Shown: piece after piece, positions 42,980 through 53,915 of the stretch
Numbering within the stretch: position 1 is the stretch's first letter
Layout: each line of letters opens with the position of its first letter
NCBI GenBank assembly: GCA_964036045.1
Contig: OZ038383.1
Coordinates: 116,274,431 to 116,338,430, forward strand
Direction: 5' to 3'
Source of the DNA: Eutreptiella sp. 'Long Island Sound 2002'
Lineage: Eukaryota > Euglenozoa > Euglenophyceae > Eutreptiales > Eutreptiaceae
DNA: 64,000 nt
The notes under the pieces: generated by a model
Database searches by the model: none
Told to the model about the DNA's origin: nothing
The model's input: the letters and a program-made list of their open reading frames with translations, nothing else
Translations under genes and position numbers: made by a program

Positions 42980-44365
42980 TGTGTTCCCCACCTATCCTTT
43001 TGACGGGATGGTCTGCATGGAAGTATTTTTAATTTGTTATGCTTACCCCTTGCCCCCCGCCCCCCGTTTTCCATGGTTGTGTTCCCATTTTTCACTCAAC
43101 AGTGGGCCGCGCAACACTTTCTAGTGTGCGATGAAAAACACAACGAAAAACAACGTTTGGAAGGGCTCTGACGGCAAACCTGTGAAGACATATCACAAGG
43201 ACCCTACACGAAAAACAATCAAAATTTCAACGTTGGTGGAGCTACCTGGGTCCGCAGAGACTGGGTGTCCACCGCATTGTAGGCATTAAAAAAGCGCAAA
43301 AAAAATCAAAGCCAAATGATCATTCCGTGGAAATGGCGCAAATAGTTGTGCATGCACTAAATGCAGTCTGCAGTGAAAAAAATACATGGCTCAATTGACA
43401 AACATACGAACAAAATACACATAAAAATGCATCAAAAGCACTACATATCAGTATGTATCGGGACGTATGCCGTTGCTTCCCGACTGCCGCCGTCATCACA
43501 AACATAGTGTGTAACATACTCCTCATGGTGGCAAAGCTTCGGACGGCGTCAAAATTTAGGTCCCCCACGTGCACAGACACCAAAAATTGTGCCCTCTCCC
43601 TCATCCAAGACTTGGGCCGCTTGCGGGGTGCAACACAATTGTCTCGCGGGCTCTTTTGGGGTACCAGTGTGAATGCCATGTGGCATACCACCTAAGCCCA
43701 TACACGACCGGTGACCTTAATGTAATTCGGTTTCTCGGCAAATGTACACAGAGTGTACGCTAAGATAGGGGCCGAAAGCTTGGGGCCTCTTGAGAAAATT
43801 TATCCTTTCCCGAACACCATCACCACTATCGGCACACAACCCCGCTATAGGTTGTGAGTGCCTTTTTATGACTCTTGGACAAGGCTGGCTCAAGCAAACT
43901 GGGGTACCATATACCACACCTTGTGCACTATTTGCACAAATTGGGTGCTAGAAAAAAGAGACGGCAAAAACAAGAGGAAGGGAGCTCAACCACTTTGTGA
44001 GGGTACAACTAAGAACCTCCTAAACGACCTGAGCAGCAACGTACAAGCTGTTTCCCACCAACACACCACTACCACTCAGCGGCACAACCCTAGATACCTA
44101 GATGAAAACCAATATATTAATTTCTAATTTTTCATATTTGAAAGGGTTCATATATCAATCTCCAAAAATTACCATGTTAACCTCAATTTCGCTGATTTTG
44201 GGTCATTCACGCCCCTGTGGCCACACGCATACCATGCCCTCTAGGGGTTCTTATGTGGTACATCGCTGCACAACGGGTTGGTAGAGCCGTTGGGTACACA
44301 CGACTTCCCGTGTCCTTGCAGCCCCTAGCCACCTCACTCCACAGCACATCTTTCGTGTGTCTAGC
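42980..44365. other. No convincing gene between the two family-2 loci
   Basis: Frames such as 43320-43691 (minus, 123 codons, Cys/Phe-rich) lack support. GTTAACCTCAATTTC near 44176 and AATATATTAATTTC near 44110 are AT-rich motifs like those of the neighbouring introns. Confidence 0.4.
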
Positions 44366-44372
44366 TCTTGCT

Positions 44373-45096
44373 ATGCCTCTCTCTCGGGACACTCCTCTCG
44401 AGGGTTTGAGTGAGTGGCGCGAGTTTGTATGACTCTCGGGTCTCGCAAATCCTTGGTGAGTGGGTGTATTTCTCCCCTTTGGCTTGGGCCCCATGGTCCA
44501 CCGAGGTTGCCAACCTCCCCCTTAACCAGAAGGGACAAATAGAGGGGGTGAGCCAATATGCCTCCCTCCTCTTTCCCGCGGCCGACTTTATTGGCCTCCT
44601 CATGGACTTGAATGTCCCCAAGAGCGCCTTCGGACACGTGTCGGAGTATATGACCCGCCACGTTGCCTATGGGGAGCCCGTGGGAATGGGCCGCAACGGG
44701 ATGGGCCGCCCATCCGCACTCGGGACAAGCTCTTGGACACATGGAAGGAGATGGCCAAACCCCTTGAGTTGGGGCCATCCGTGTCCGTTGCCGACCTCCC
44801 TATGAGTGGCCGCTCTTGGCCGCCTGCAATGTTGAGCCAGCTACATCCAATCGCGTCCCCCGCTAGTGGAGACTATCCATCAAACAAAGACCCTGACCTT
44901 CATTGTGCGCAGGGATGCCTATCCGTGTGCCGGTGGTAGTTCGACCCAACTATTCATTGGGCTCGTGAACCATGGCATCCAGGAATCCACACCCGTGTAC
45001 TTGTGGGTGATTGCAATGGCCGTGTGCGGGGACGAGGACATGGCAGCACCCGCAACAGTATGGGCCAAGAACGTGCAGGGATTTGGTCAATTCCTT
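44373..45096 (+). pseudogene. Family-2 homologue, exon 1
   Basis: Begins MPLSRDTPLEGLSEWREFV with a TGA. Then, in other phases: LGEWVYFSPLAWAPWSTEVA, LLMDLNVPKSAFGHVSEYMT, LLDTWKEMAKPLELGPSVSV and LTFIVRRDAYPCAGGSSTQL, ending FGQFL at the donor CTT|GTTGGT (45096/45097). Each block aligns in order with exon 1 of the transposon gene (for example APKSLWRTLSELYM, ARWKELVAPVELD, LMFIVRGDANP). Frameshifts lie near 44430, 44710 and 44860. The divergence is large, so the two are old paralogues. Confidence 0.6.
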
Positions 45097-45236
45097 GTTG
45101 GTCATTTTTTTTGGTTTTTTTCATTAATTTTTCGAGGCCAAAATCCGAAACCGCTCTAACATTAGCGGTGATCGAAAAATTAAGTTAACATCAACCCGGA
45201 AAAAAATCCAAATTGTTAACTCACTTTTTTTGGTAG
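45097..45236 (+). other. Family-2 homologue, intron 1 (140 bp, AT-rich)
   Basis: GTTGGTCATT ... TTTTTTTGGTAG. It contains TTCATTAATTTTTCGAGG, AAATTAAGTTAACATCAACC and AATTGTTAACTC. Position and phase equal those of intron 1 of the transposon gene, but the sequence type is unrelated. Confidence 0.65.
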
Positions 45237-46291
45237 GTATTGCAGTCTATTCGTGACTCCCACAAGATCTGCCCATCATCAAGTCATCGGGAGGAGGGGG
45301 GGGGGGACCCTTCGTGCGTTGCAGCATTGGCGTCTCTAAGTCGCCCTTGGTGGGCTCCATTTAGAATATGGGGGTGTGGGACAAGGGTGCGGCGGCATGG
45401 GTGACGATTGGGACATTACGCATATTGGTGAGTGAGGCGCCACCTTGTCTCCACTGTCGAGATACGGGCCGCAGCTTGGAGAATGCGGTGTGCATAGGGG
45501 TGCCGCACATTGCGGTGGAGTGGTGCTTGCTTTTCCTATGCATCCTCCACAGTTGCATGACCATTGGGCGCCTCCAAGTGGGCTTCACTAAGGCCCGCCT
45601 ATTGGACCTCCCTAGCAAGAACGCCAAGGCAGATCAACAGGTCCTATACCAGGCCCACACCGGTGTGAAAGTGGGTGCGGCGGCCGCACCCGACGGGGAG
45701 GAGGCCCGTGTTTTGTTCATCGTGTGGGAGAAACTTGGGCTGCTATTGGACTACCTCCCGGAGGACGGCGAGTGCAAAGCTGTCGTCGACATGAGGGACC
45801 TTCTTCGGGAATTACACCAAGAAGCCGCCAAAGGTCAAGCTCTAAGCCGCGGACATTGCGCGGGCCTACCGCTTGCATTGCTGCAACGCCGCTGGCTAGT
45901 CCAACTAACTCCTATACCTTGAGGAGGATGTGACAACAGCGGAGGCAAATGCGGCACGTCTAGGGATGGGGTTAGCTGCGGTGTGTGCGGATTTCGTTGA
46001 AAGCCTGAACACTATCATCAAAAGAGTATACAGCGACCCGGAGGCAACAACATTAGAAAGAAAGGTGGTTTTGCAGGTGTGAGAGGGGTGGTTTTTGAAA
46101 TTTGATCTTCCGCTTAGGAACTATGGGCCCTTCCACACTGCCCCATGTACATTGGCCAAACTAATGGCCACCCCAAGCCCCCCCACCCTCCGTCCTCTCA
46201 TCTCCCCCGCCAGCTCTTTTGTCTCCTTGCCATGGCGCCCGCCATGAAAGCGATGTTTGCACAGAGATTGCGGGCCAACAACGACCGTTGG
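45237..46291 (+). pseudogene. Family-2 homologue, exon 2 region, with TAG
   Basis: Reads VLQSIRDSHKICPSSSHREE. Across a G10 run (45296-45305) the phase shifts by one to CSIGVSKSPLVGSI|NMGVW (TAG), and then VCIGVPHIAVEWCLLFLCIL, AAAPDGEEARVLFIVWEKLG and DMRDLLRELHQEAAKG to 45922. In the next phase it continues LEEDVTTAEANAARLGMGLA, then VCADFVESLNTIIKRVYSDP and ERKVVLQ at a possible donor CAG|GTGTGA (46078/46079). A last piece APAMKAMFAQRLRANNDRW ends at TGG|GTGTG (46291/46292). The second acidic motif GGD of the transposon gene is not kept (GGG here). Confidence 0.55.
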
Positions 46292-46489
46292 GTGTGTTTT
46301 GCTTTGTTTTGTGCTCGTTTGTGTTGAGGATAAGTCCAGGCCGCTTCGATTAATTTCTCGGGGTTAATGTTTACGCTCTGCTCTATTAATGTTTGATATG
46401 TTAATTGAGTTTTCGCTTTTGAAATACTATCCTGTAAAAATGAAATCAAAAAATGAAAAAAATTAAGCGGCGTGTGTGTTTTGTTTGAG
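46292..46489 (+). other. Family-2 homologue, intron 2 (198 bp, AT-rich)
   Basis: GTGTGTTTTGC ... GTTTTGTTTGAG. It contains GATTAATTTCTCGGGGTTAA, CTATTAATGTTTGATATG and TTAATTGAGTTT. The next exon opens ATGGCGCAAGTGG. It occupies the place of the CTAG-rich intron 2 of the transposon gene. Confidence 0.55.
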
Positions 46490-47582
46490 ATGGCGCAAGT
46501 GGGGCAAAGGCTGGCTGCAGCTCCTCCTCCGGCAGCTACACCACCACTAGCCCTAGTCCCACAACCGCCACAAGCGCCAGTTCATGCCCCTCCGCCCCCG
46601 AGTGCTCCTATCGCCGCGCCGTCAAGCAACGATTGGGGCGATAGCCGGACGTAAGGAGAAGAAGGACAATAAAAGGCAAAAGAAGAGGGAGAGGAGGGAG
46701 TGGAGGGAGAGGGGGGACACACAAGACAACTTGGGGCGGGGGGGGGGGGGATCAAGCAAGAGGAGGGACACAAGGTGCGGGTGGACGAGCGGGGGGATGA
46801 GGGGAGGGGGGTGATACCGGGGAGAGTGACAAAATGGTTGAGGCCGACCACCACCCCCAAGAAAAACTTGTGACCGCCCTACCCAAGTGGATCTTGAAAG
46901 CCCTCGAACCCCACTCCTCCACAGTCCTTAAGGCCGGAGTGATCCAATGGTCAGCCGACGTGCTGCAGGAGGGCTGTGGGGGAGACCAGCCCAATTTTTC
47001 CGCCCCCTCCCATGCCCACATGACCATGCTGTGGGGTTTTCGGGGCCTCCTAAGGTGCCTCATTCGCCGCAATGGCAAAAATAATGGCACGTGGGGACGC
47101 GGCGCCGAAGGGGGTGGGGGGGGCTGTGGAGACCCCTGCGGGGTGCAGCCCTGACCTCTGCACCCAAGAGGATCAATGCTAGCAGTTTGGGAGCACTAAA
47201 CCTTTGCGGGGACCCCCGTAACCTTAGGTTCAAGCCGCAGGACTGGGCCCGGATGGGCTAGTGCGTGCAGTGGCGCCACGGAAAGTCCGTGATGTTCTGC
47301 CCCCAGTGGGCATTCATCTTGGCCCGACCCCGGCCTACCTACGATCCTCCGCGCGAGGCCACCTAGGAGGGTATGGCCCATGGCACCCGGGGAAACGAAA
47401 CTCCGGTGGCCTTCACCAAGGCCTCCAAGCCCCTTGCGGCCCAAGCCCCAGCCACACCCACAGCGCAGTCCGTGGCCGACCCCGTCGAGGCCATCACCCT
47501 AGCGCCCACTTTGAGACGATCCTTGGGCGCAGCTCAAGCACTAGGACCCCCAAGAGCCTTCGACATATGGTGCTTTTTGCAA
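46490..47582 (+). pseudogene. Family-2 homologue, exon 3, with TAGs
   Basis: An Ala/Pro-rich lead (MAQVGQRLAAAPPPAATPPL), then in another phase a basic run (GRKEKKDNKRQKKRERREWR) that could be a nuclear signal, then KLVTALPKWILKALEPHSST and VIQWSADVLQEGCGGDQPNF. From about 47171 one phase runs SLGALNLCGDPRNLRFKPQD through TAG (ARMG|CVQWRHGKSVMFCPQWAF), TAG (REAT|EGMAHGTRGNETPVAF) and SKPLAAQAPATPTAQSVADP to DIWCFLQ at the donor CAA|GTTAAT (47582/47583). G-runs at 46737-46750 coincide with a phase change. Confidence 0.5.
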
Positions 47583-47721
47583 GTTAATATCTAATTTCTG
47601 GAACACCAAGGCCACTATTAAAAATTAACGTTAAATGATAACCGAGAAAACTTAACTACGTCGCTGCAAAAATTCACCTTGCGCTGTTCCCCCCCCCCCC
47701 CGTCTATTTGTCTGTTTTTAG
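47583..47721 (+). other. Family-2 homologue, intron 3 (139 bp, AT-rich)
   Basis: GTTAATATCTAATTTCTGG ... TTGTCTGTTTTTAG with AAAAATTAACGTTAAATG. Splicing joins FLQ to VIHVLVNADCQAG in phase 0, matching GT|VVSVQTCEADPRG of the transposon gene. Confidence 0.65.
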
Positions 47722-48960
47722 GTTATACACGTCCTGGTGAACGCCGATTGCCAGGCGGGGACCGGTGGCTTGGTGCAATGCAGAGAGCACCTAGGAGGTA
47801 TCCCTGGGTGCCCTCCACAAGATTTTGGTCCAAGATCCACCCTTCGTCCTTTCCCTGCTTCGCAATCTCCGAGATTAGGAGACTAGCAGGGTGTGCTAGG
47901 AGCCCTGGGTCACTGCCAGGCACCACAGGCCCAAGGGGGGAGCCCTTGCATAGCACGCGCACTGCACGCGCACTGCGCGCTACTTTTTGGACCACGTTCC
48001 CCGTGAAGAGTCCCCAAGCACATTCCTTCCAAACACTCTTATATCACCCTTGCCTCAGGAGCATGTCCCACTATAGACCCTGGGAGACCTCCTTCAATGG
48101 GGGCGGGAGGTGGTCCATCTTCCACGAATGGGGGATGGACCCGGGGGTGCTGGGTATGGCCGTCTAGCATAGCCCCGCTGCCGACCGTTTCGGGATGACG
48201 GCACGGTACGTCTTGGCTAGCACAAAGGATCCTTGGCATTGATCAAGGTAGTGAGGTCACCTTCGATTATAGTACTTGGACGTGATACAACACTTGGAGA
48301 GCATGCTATCTCTCGGCCTTGATCATGATACTGACGTCCGACATCAGCCACCATGATGAGGGGAAAACAACATGGATACATCACGTCTGCCTTCTCGAGG
48401 TCCCATGGTGAGGAGAGGTCAATCTAGGAAAGAGTGGATGTGGCGGAAATGAGCAAAAAAGTATGAAAAAGGGTGGAAATGGGTGAAACTAGGTGAAAAT
48501 CCAAAAATGCCATATCCCCAATGTGGAAGAAGTATCAAAACCTACCCTCCAACAACGATGATGCCCCCCTAGTATCACAAAGTATGGGTCTCTAGTACGG
48601 CCGCACGCCCGAATAGTTGCAGTGCGCTTGCAGTGCGCGCGAACTGCGCTACGTGCGCCCCCAAGGAGTGGGCCGGCCTAACTGACGTGGGGTTTGCGGG
48701 GGGGGGGGGGGATGAGGGGCTGTGGGGTGCAATGGGTGGGGGAGGGGCTAGCCACAAGGAAGAGGGGGGGGGGGTGCACCACCACCGCCAACCCGGCCCC
48801 CACCACCAAGGGCAAGGCCAAGGCCCCTGCCAGCAAACCTGCTGGCAAGAGGCGCGAGCCCACTTGGGAGTCGAATGACTCCTCCGATGCGGCCATCCTC
48901 CCCGCCAAAAAGCGGGCAAACCCCCCCCAACACCACCAAGGCCGGCAGCCCCTCGGCTAG
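47722..48960 (+). pseudogene. Family-2 homologue, exon 4 and tail, with TAGs
   Basis: Starts VIHVLVNADCQAGTGG. In the next phase: EST|EVSLGALHKILVQDPP, FVLSLLRNLRD|ETSRVC| (TAG at each bar). This aligns without gaps with GVTEWGRLLGNDPNSALSVL and YGLGRREAG of the transposon gene. The frame is lost after about 47950. A later Lys/Pro-rich piece (KGKAKAPASKPAGKRREPTW, then ESNDSSDAAILPAKKRANPP, 48790-48957) may be its tail. Confidence 0.5.
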
Positions 48961-48971
48961 GGTTTCACTCG

Positions 48972-49448
48972 TCACTGTAAGTTAGTCGCCGGTGGGGGAA
49001 TCCCTTGAAGGTTTCTGCAAGACATCAAAAAAAATGGCACCCGGCACCCGGCATGAAAAACCCACATGATAGATCCCGTCGGGGACGTCAGGGGGGGGGG
49101 CACTTTGCTCCTACCGTGCAGGGACCAGACAAAAAACAGACATCGGAGCCTTTCAATGGAAAGACATGAGAGCGCAAAGTTTGCCCCGCCCACTGGACTG
49201 TGCAAGCAGGCATACACCAAGGATGGCATCAACAGGCCCATCCCTCTAAGCACAATCGCCAGAAGGAGGTGCCCTGGCCACACTGACCTCTGCCGACTGC
49301 GGAACGCGGCCGGCACGAGAAGCTGGCCACACACTCCAGACTGGTGGATATCATGCAGCATGGAGCGGAGCTTGACCGGCCCCCTGGTGCCTCGAACGAG
49401 CGTGAGCCTCCATTTCATCCTCCCACACCACAACAGCCGATACCACAT
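48972..49448 (-). CDS. Hypothetical 158-codon frame
   Basis: Reads GPVKLRSMLHDIHQSGVCGQ, then LLVPAAFRSRQRSVWPGHLL and SLVYACLHSPVGGANFALSC. The plus strand is open over the same bases (49066-49545) with Arg/Thr-rich sequence, so the call is weak. Confidence 0.25.
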   Translation of the reverse strand: MWYRLLWCGRMKWRLTLVRGTRGPVKLRSMLHDIHQSGVCGQLLVPAAFRSRQRSVWPGHLLLAIVLRGMGLLMPSLVYACLHSPVGGANFALSCLSIERLRCLFFVWSLHGRSKVPPPLTSPTGSIMWVFHAGCRVPFFLMSCRNLQGIPPPATNLQ

Positions 49449-49630
49449 CCTAACCTACCATACGATACCATACCATACAATACCGTGTACCGTACCCTAC
49501 CCTGCCCTACCCTGCCGTACCATGCCACACCTTCCTACAGGTTAGGGTTAGGGTTACATTATACCCCAGCCTACCACACCCTGCCACACCGCACCGCACT
49601 ACACCACACCGGCACACCACACCACACGTC
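49444..49630. repeat. TACCA/TACCC/CACAC pentamer-like repeats with telomere-like insert
   Basis: Runs of CCATACCATAC and CCTACCCTGCCCTACC are interrupted by GGTTAGGGTTAGGGTTACA (49541-49559), then ACACCACACCGGCACACC. The TTAGGG repeats number about three. Confidence 0.75.
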
Positions 49631-50103
49631 CCAATGGTAGCAAACTGCTGTCACAGCCCATATACAACCTTCCACATCTTGTAAAAGGTCAAGATAGTGA
49701 GTACTTGTTTGTGAAAGGCCGTCTTGATCCATGGATTGGGCAACTCTGCCCGCACAATAGGCAGCCACAAATGCTCAATGTCGGCGGTGCAGGACAGCAT
49801 CTGCCGGTGGTCCTCAGGGTGCAATGGGAAATCAGGCCTGCATACAATTCAGGGTGGGTGTGACTTTGACGAGTAAACTCCCAAGTAAACTCCCAAATCA
49901 ACATCATAACCTGCAAATAAGTCCGCTAAAATAGTTTGTTGCTTGATTGTATGCAGGCAAGCATGCTGGTGTGGTAATTATGCTCAACATCATTTGGAGG
50001 ATCAAGAAGCTCAGAACACTGTCCACTTCAGGAATGTACACATTCCCTTTGCGCTTTGTCATTATGATTGCTGAAGATGAAGCACATTCATTGGATATCC
50101 AGG

Positions 50104-50526
50104 TACCGTCCAAACTTTTAAAATTTGCGAAACCGGCATTTTTGCGAAGGACACCCGCCCAGAATTATTATTTTTTTGCGATTTTTTTTGGTTTTGCGAC
50201 CAAAAATTTGAATGGCGGGCGAGAAATTAATTTTTTTGCGATTGTTTTTTCAATTTGCGTTCACAAACAAAACCAATGCACCCAATGCAAATTTCCATAC
50301 ATACAAATGACACACTGTAGGCCCGGTAAAACACGAAATTCCTCTGATGCAATGTGTGGAATTGATTTAATTTTTGCGATTATTTCGAATTTTGCGTTGT
50401 ATTTTTCCATTGTACGGCTACAATTAATTTTTTTTTGCAATTAATTCTAGATTTCGTGGGACTAACTTTATACGCACGACCTACTCAGAATTAATTAGGT
50501 TTAGCTTTCTTGAAGTTTGGACGGTA
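50104..50526. mobile_element. AT-rich MITE with 12-bp inverted ends and TA flanks
   Basis: TA|CCGTCCAAACTT at 50104-50117 and AAGTTTGGACGG|TA at 50513-50526 are perfect inverted repeats flanked by TA. The 400-bp interior is AT-rich with repeated TTTTTTGCGATT and AATTAATTTTT motifs and no coding capacity. Size, ends and TA flanks fit a non-autonomous Tc1/mariner-type element. Confidence 0.8.
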
Positions 50527-51276
50527 TACCCAGGCAACATTCAGGTAAGAAGAAGAAGAAACTCAGGGTGGTTACATAGCAAGGATGCAACTTATCACAC
50601 TAGAAAGGCAAAAATGTTAGCTTGTCATATGCAGCTACCCGAATAACAGGAAACTGTACAAAGCACAGCAGAAGAACCCCGCCAAAAAAATGGATTCAGC
50701 ATTCAGATGCTGCCTCCATTCTCAGTGGTTGATTACGAATCCCTTTGACCAAATTGCAGCAAAATTATGAGGCCTAGGCAGTTGTTGAGCCAAAAGCGCC
50801 AACTGAAGAATCTGTGGCCAGACTGAAGCCAAGCCAAGCAACAAGTGTCCACGTGTTTGTCGCGGGGCGACACACACATTTGCCCTGATTCGTAGCAACG
50901 CATCGGTAGTCGGGCCCTTCGTTTTTGTGCACCAATCCCAAATAAAAGTAAGCAACCCCGTGCCATTTAATACGTGTGTGGAAGGGAGGCTGAAGTGAAT
51001 GGAAGGGCAGCTATTCGGCTAAGGGTAAGACGGGAGCATGCCCCCAATACTGCATCTCTTTATTGTCGTGCTATAGCTGACCATCCAACAGATGGTCGTG
51101 TAACTTAACAAATGAATCACAAGCCATAGCAGCAACAACAAAAAGGGGCCTTGCTGAGTAGAAGGAGAAATTGATGGACCAGATGGAAAACAAGGCCCTA
51201 GGTAGCATGACAACCCCTGCTGGGTGTCCTGGGAAGGTGGTGTCTTACAGGACTGCACACAGTGAAGCACCCTCAG

Positions 51277-52291
51277 CTAAGCCCGCTCCGCTCCAGTGAC
51301 TGTGTGCAGTGAGGGGGTAGCAATTCCAGTAGACTCTTGATATGGAATTCTTGGACATCTCATACCATGTACTTCTGGAATCATGTACTTCTCGGAACCA
51401 AAAGCCAACCCAAAGCCTGCCCCTGAGACAATGCCCAGCTCTAGTTTCATTGTTTCACAGATGAATTTAATACCACTCAATTGCGTCAAGTGGAACAGAG
51501 AGAAAGGATGCACCTGAAATGCGTTGCGTGTCAGGTGTCCACATTGCATGATTTCATTTTACAGTGAGAGCCCAAGGGTCATTGCCCAAGAGTAGCCTCA
51601 TTCTAGTCAAGCCATGCCCAAACCACCGAGAAAAGAGAAAAAGAAAAACATCCAAAACTGATCCAACAAAGGGAACCAGTTGCAGACTGCAACTTCTAAA
51701 ATGAGCAGATGGAGCATGATTGATGTACAGCAGACAGACCAGCTGACGCGTGTACAACAAGAACTGGCATACTCCAGGTCCATGGGGTCTCCCTGGGCAC
51801 CCACCACCAGGCACCAGAAACGTTCTAGAATGTCATATTCAATACCAACTGCTCCTATGTGCCATGATGATGACGGCTCAGGTTTGCCTCTGTTCCCCCT
51901 GAAATCCCAAAGGGCATTGTGCCCACAAAAGTTGCAGCAATTGCAAGTCTCCCACAAACTGCTCCCAATGATTCTGCCCCACAGCAGTGGCGTCTCCATT
52001 TTATCACAACTGTTTGAGAGGAAATCAAAATATGTGTGGAATTTTGCTGGTTGCGGCCGCCACAGCTGGCGTCAAGAGTGCAGGCAAGGTCTCTGGGTCC
52101 AGGATACATACTGCAAATGAGGGTAAGTCGCCACTAGGTGCTGGACCATTGAATCGTATCCCAACTGCATAAACTGTGGTGTTGCTGCCTCCTGCACAGG
52201 GCGGGAGAGCAAAAATGTTCTTTGGCACGTCCACTTGAGGCAAACTACAAGATGCAGCTGGCAAAGTGGGGGTAAGGCAGGAGGACTTCAA
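51277..52291 (-). other. Minus-strand coding-like patches
   Basis: 52025-52291 reads ASCSLPQVDVPKNIFALPPC, then NTTVYAVGIRFNGPAPSGDL. 51855-52015 reads AESLGAVCGRLAIAATFVGT. 51554-51814 holds a hydrophobic segment (SLQLVPFVGSVLDVFLFLFS) and ends LLGNDPWALTVK. 51277-51549 reads MKLELGIVSGAGFGLAFGSE. Possible splice acceptors include TTTCCTCTCAAACAG (52014-52028). It could be one membrane-associated multi-exon gene. No family recognised. Confidence 0.35.
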
Positions 52292-52506
52292 AAATTGGGA
52301 GCTTCAGTCAACCTGATCCAACCCAGCAACCCGTTGTTCCAATCATGGGCCGCAGCTACTGCGTCCCAAATACTCCATGGCACATTTTCCACACACAAAT
52401 CCTCAATCCCGTCAAATGTGTTATGTCATCAGTTCAGGTGCGTTTGGTGGGTGAAGGGGACATTCACCATTGCATTGCAACCATGTAGTTCCATATTTCT
52501 TCGCCT

Positions 52507-52869
52507 TCAAACTTCCTTCCAACATAGTGAAGATTGGCTGTGCTGCCTTGCAACTACCATGGAGGGGAATTGAGAATGTGGGGCACATTCAACACACACT
52601 TTTTTTCTTGGCAACCCCCACAGCCATTCAGGGAAACAATTTATCAATTCAGCACAGCAATTTTTTTTTGGGGGGGGGGCAACTGTAGGGGCACAAGCTG
52701 CAATTGAGGCAGGAGTGGTGGTGTTACTTGTCTGACAAGGGCCCCTGTTGGGCAAGCGTGAAAACACAAAAGGTTGCAAGCCTTTCCCATCAACCCAGAA
52801 GATCAAAATCAGTGCTGGCAACAAGCTTTTGTGTCCAATGCAATCCCCTGATGCAGACAAAGCATCCAT
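52507..52869 (-). CDS. Hypothetical 120-codon frame
   Basis: Reads HKSLLPALILIFWVDGKGLQ, then PKKNCCAELINCFPEWLWGL and RKKVCVECAPHSQF. Includes poly-Pro/Lys from a C-run. Same strand as the patches at 51.3-52.3 kb and perhaps part of the same gene. Confidence 0.3.
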   Translation of the reverse strand: MDALSASGDCIGHKSLLPALILIFWVDGKGLQPFVFSRLPNRGPCQTSNTTTPASIAACAPTVAPPPKKNCCAELINCFPEWLWGLPRKKVCVECAPHSQFPSMVVARQHSQSSLCWKEV

Positions 52870-52921
52870 CTGCGCTGGAGACGAGGGCCCAATATTTTTT
52901 CATGTCAATTGACACACTGCC

Positions 52922-53476
52922 TTGTCGTCTTGGGTCAAAAACCCGGAGCTCATCAAAAAATGGCATTCTTTTCTTATTTGGTACTGCACACCAAACACCT
53001 TTGAGCGATTTGGAGCAGTTATGTCATGCAATGCTTTTGCATGTCAGGGGGCTGCAGAAAGCCCCCTGAAAACACCGAGCATGGTGTTCAAGTCCTGCAC
53101 ATACGCCCCCCGTTGGGCCTCCAATTCCAACACAGTACTGCACAAGTTGGGTGCTTGGCTATATCAGCACACCCTTGAGGTACAACAACACCAACTTGCA
53201 AACCCTACAAAAATTGCTGCATGGGCCTGCCAAAACCAACATGAAAAAGTAGCCTACAAGTGCACAATGATGCGTTGCTTTTCAATCAATACAGGAACTG
53301 TGTCCAATGTTGTATTCTATTGCATCCTTGTCCCTTTCCTTGTCATCCTTGCGAGCTGCCTCAACATGAAGCCACTTGATCTCAAGAAACAGCAATTTTT
53401 GGGCCATTTGGCATCATGCTCACAAGCATCACTTGCTCAGGATCACCGCGAATTAGTACGGTTGGTAAGCAACTGA
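52922..53476 (+). CDS. Hypothetical 184-residue protein with one membrane segment
   Basis: Uninterrupted from MSSWVKNPELIKKWHSFLIW to HRELVRLVSN with TGA. The composition is even and there is no competing frame on the other strand. Residues about 129-147 (VVFYCILVPFLVILASCL) form one likely transmembrane helix. Cys-rich first half (SCNAFACQGAAES). It is one of the few plus-strand candidates in the right half of the window. No family recognised. Confidence 0.4.
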   Translation: MSSWVKNPELIKKWHSFLIWYCTPNTFERFGAVMSCNAFACQGAAESPLKTPSMVFKSCTYAPRWASNSNTVLHKLGAWLYQHTLEVQQHQLANPTKIAAWACQNQHEKVAYKCTMMRCFSINTGTVSNVVFYCILVPFLVILASCLNMKPLDLKKQQFLGHLASCSQASLAQDHRELVRLVSN

Positions 53477-53915
53477 CCAATGGTGACACCGTTGAAGATG
53501 CACCAATTTCATACAAGAAACAGGGATCATCCACAGCGTGCAAGTCCAATGGCATTGGTTGACAACGCTAGGTATTGTGCTAAAGCTTTCTTACATTCGT
53601 CCACATTTTGAAGAATCCCAAATTGTGTCCATGCCACGGACATACACGGAACTGGTTTGCTGCACCTTTTGCAACAACACCAAAAAATTGTTACAAATGT
53701 TCATATCTCAAGTATAGGCACCATAGGGCATGACAATTGGTCCACCTGTACGTTGTGGCCTGCTTTGGGAACCCTGAGATGGCACGGGTGCTAACATACT
53801 AGGCCCAAAAGCAACAGATGGTGTGGCCCTCAAACATGAATACTCAAGAATTGTTTTGCAACGTGGATTTGTGCCAAGTCGTGGGGCAGGGCAACATTGT
53901 CCTCATTTGCAAAGT

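Noticed and set aside
38320-42985. Clear target-site duplication of the transposon
   Set aside because: Flanks ATACTA and TATTGT share at most TA; the exact end base differs between copies, so no duplication can be claimed.
49541-49559. Chromosome end
   Set aside because: Only about three TTAGGG units, inside a pentamer-like repeat, with ordinary sequence on both sides.
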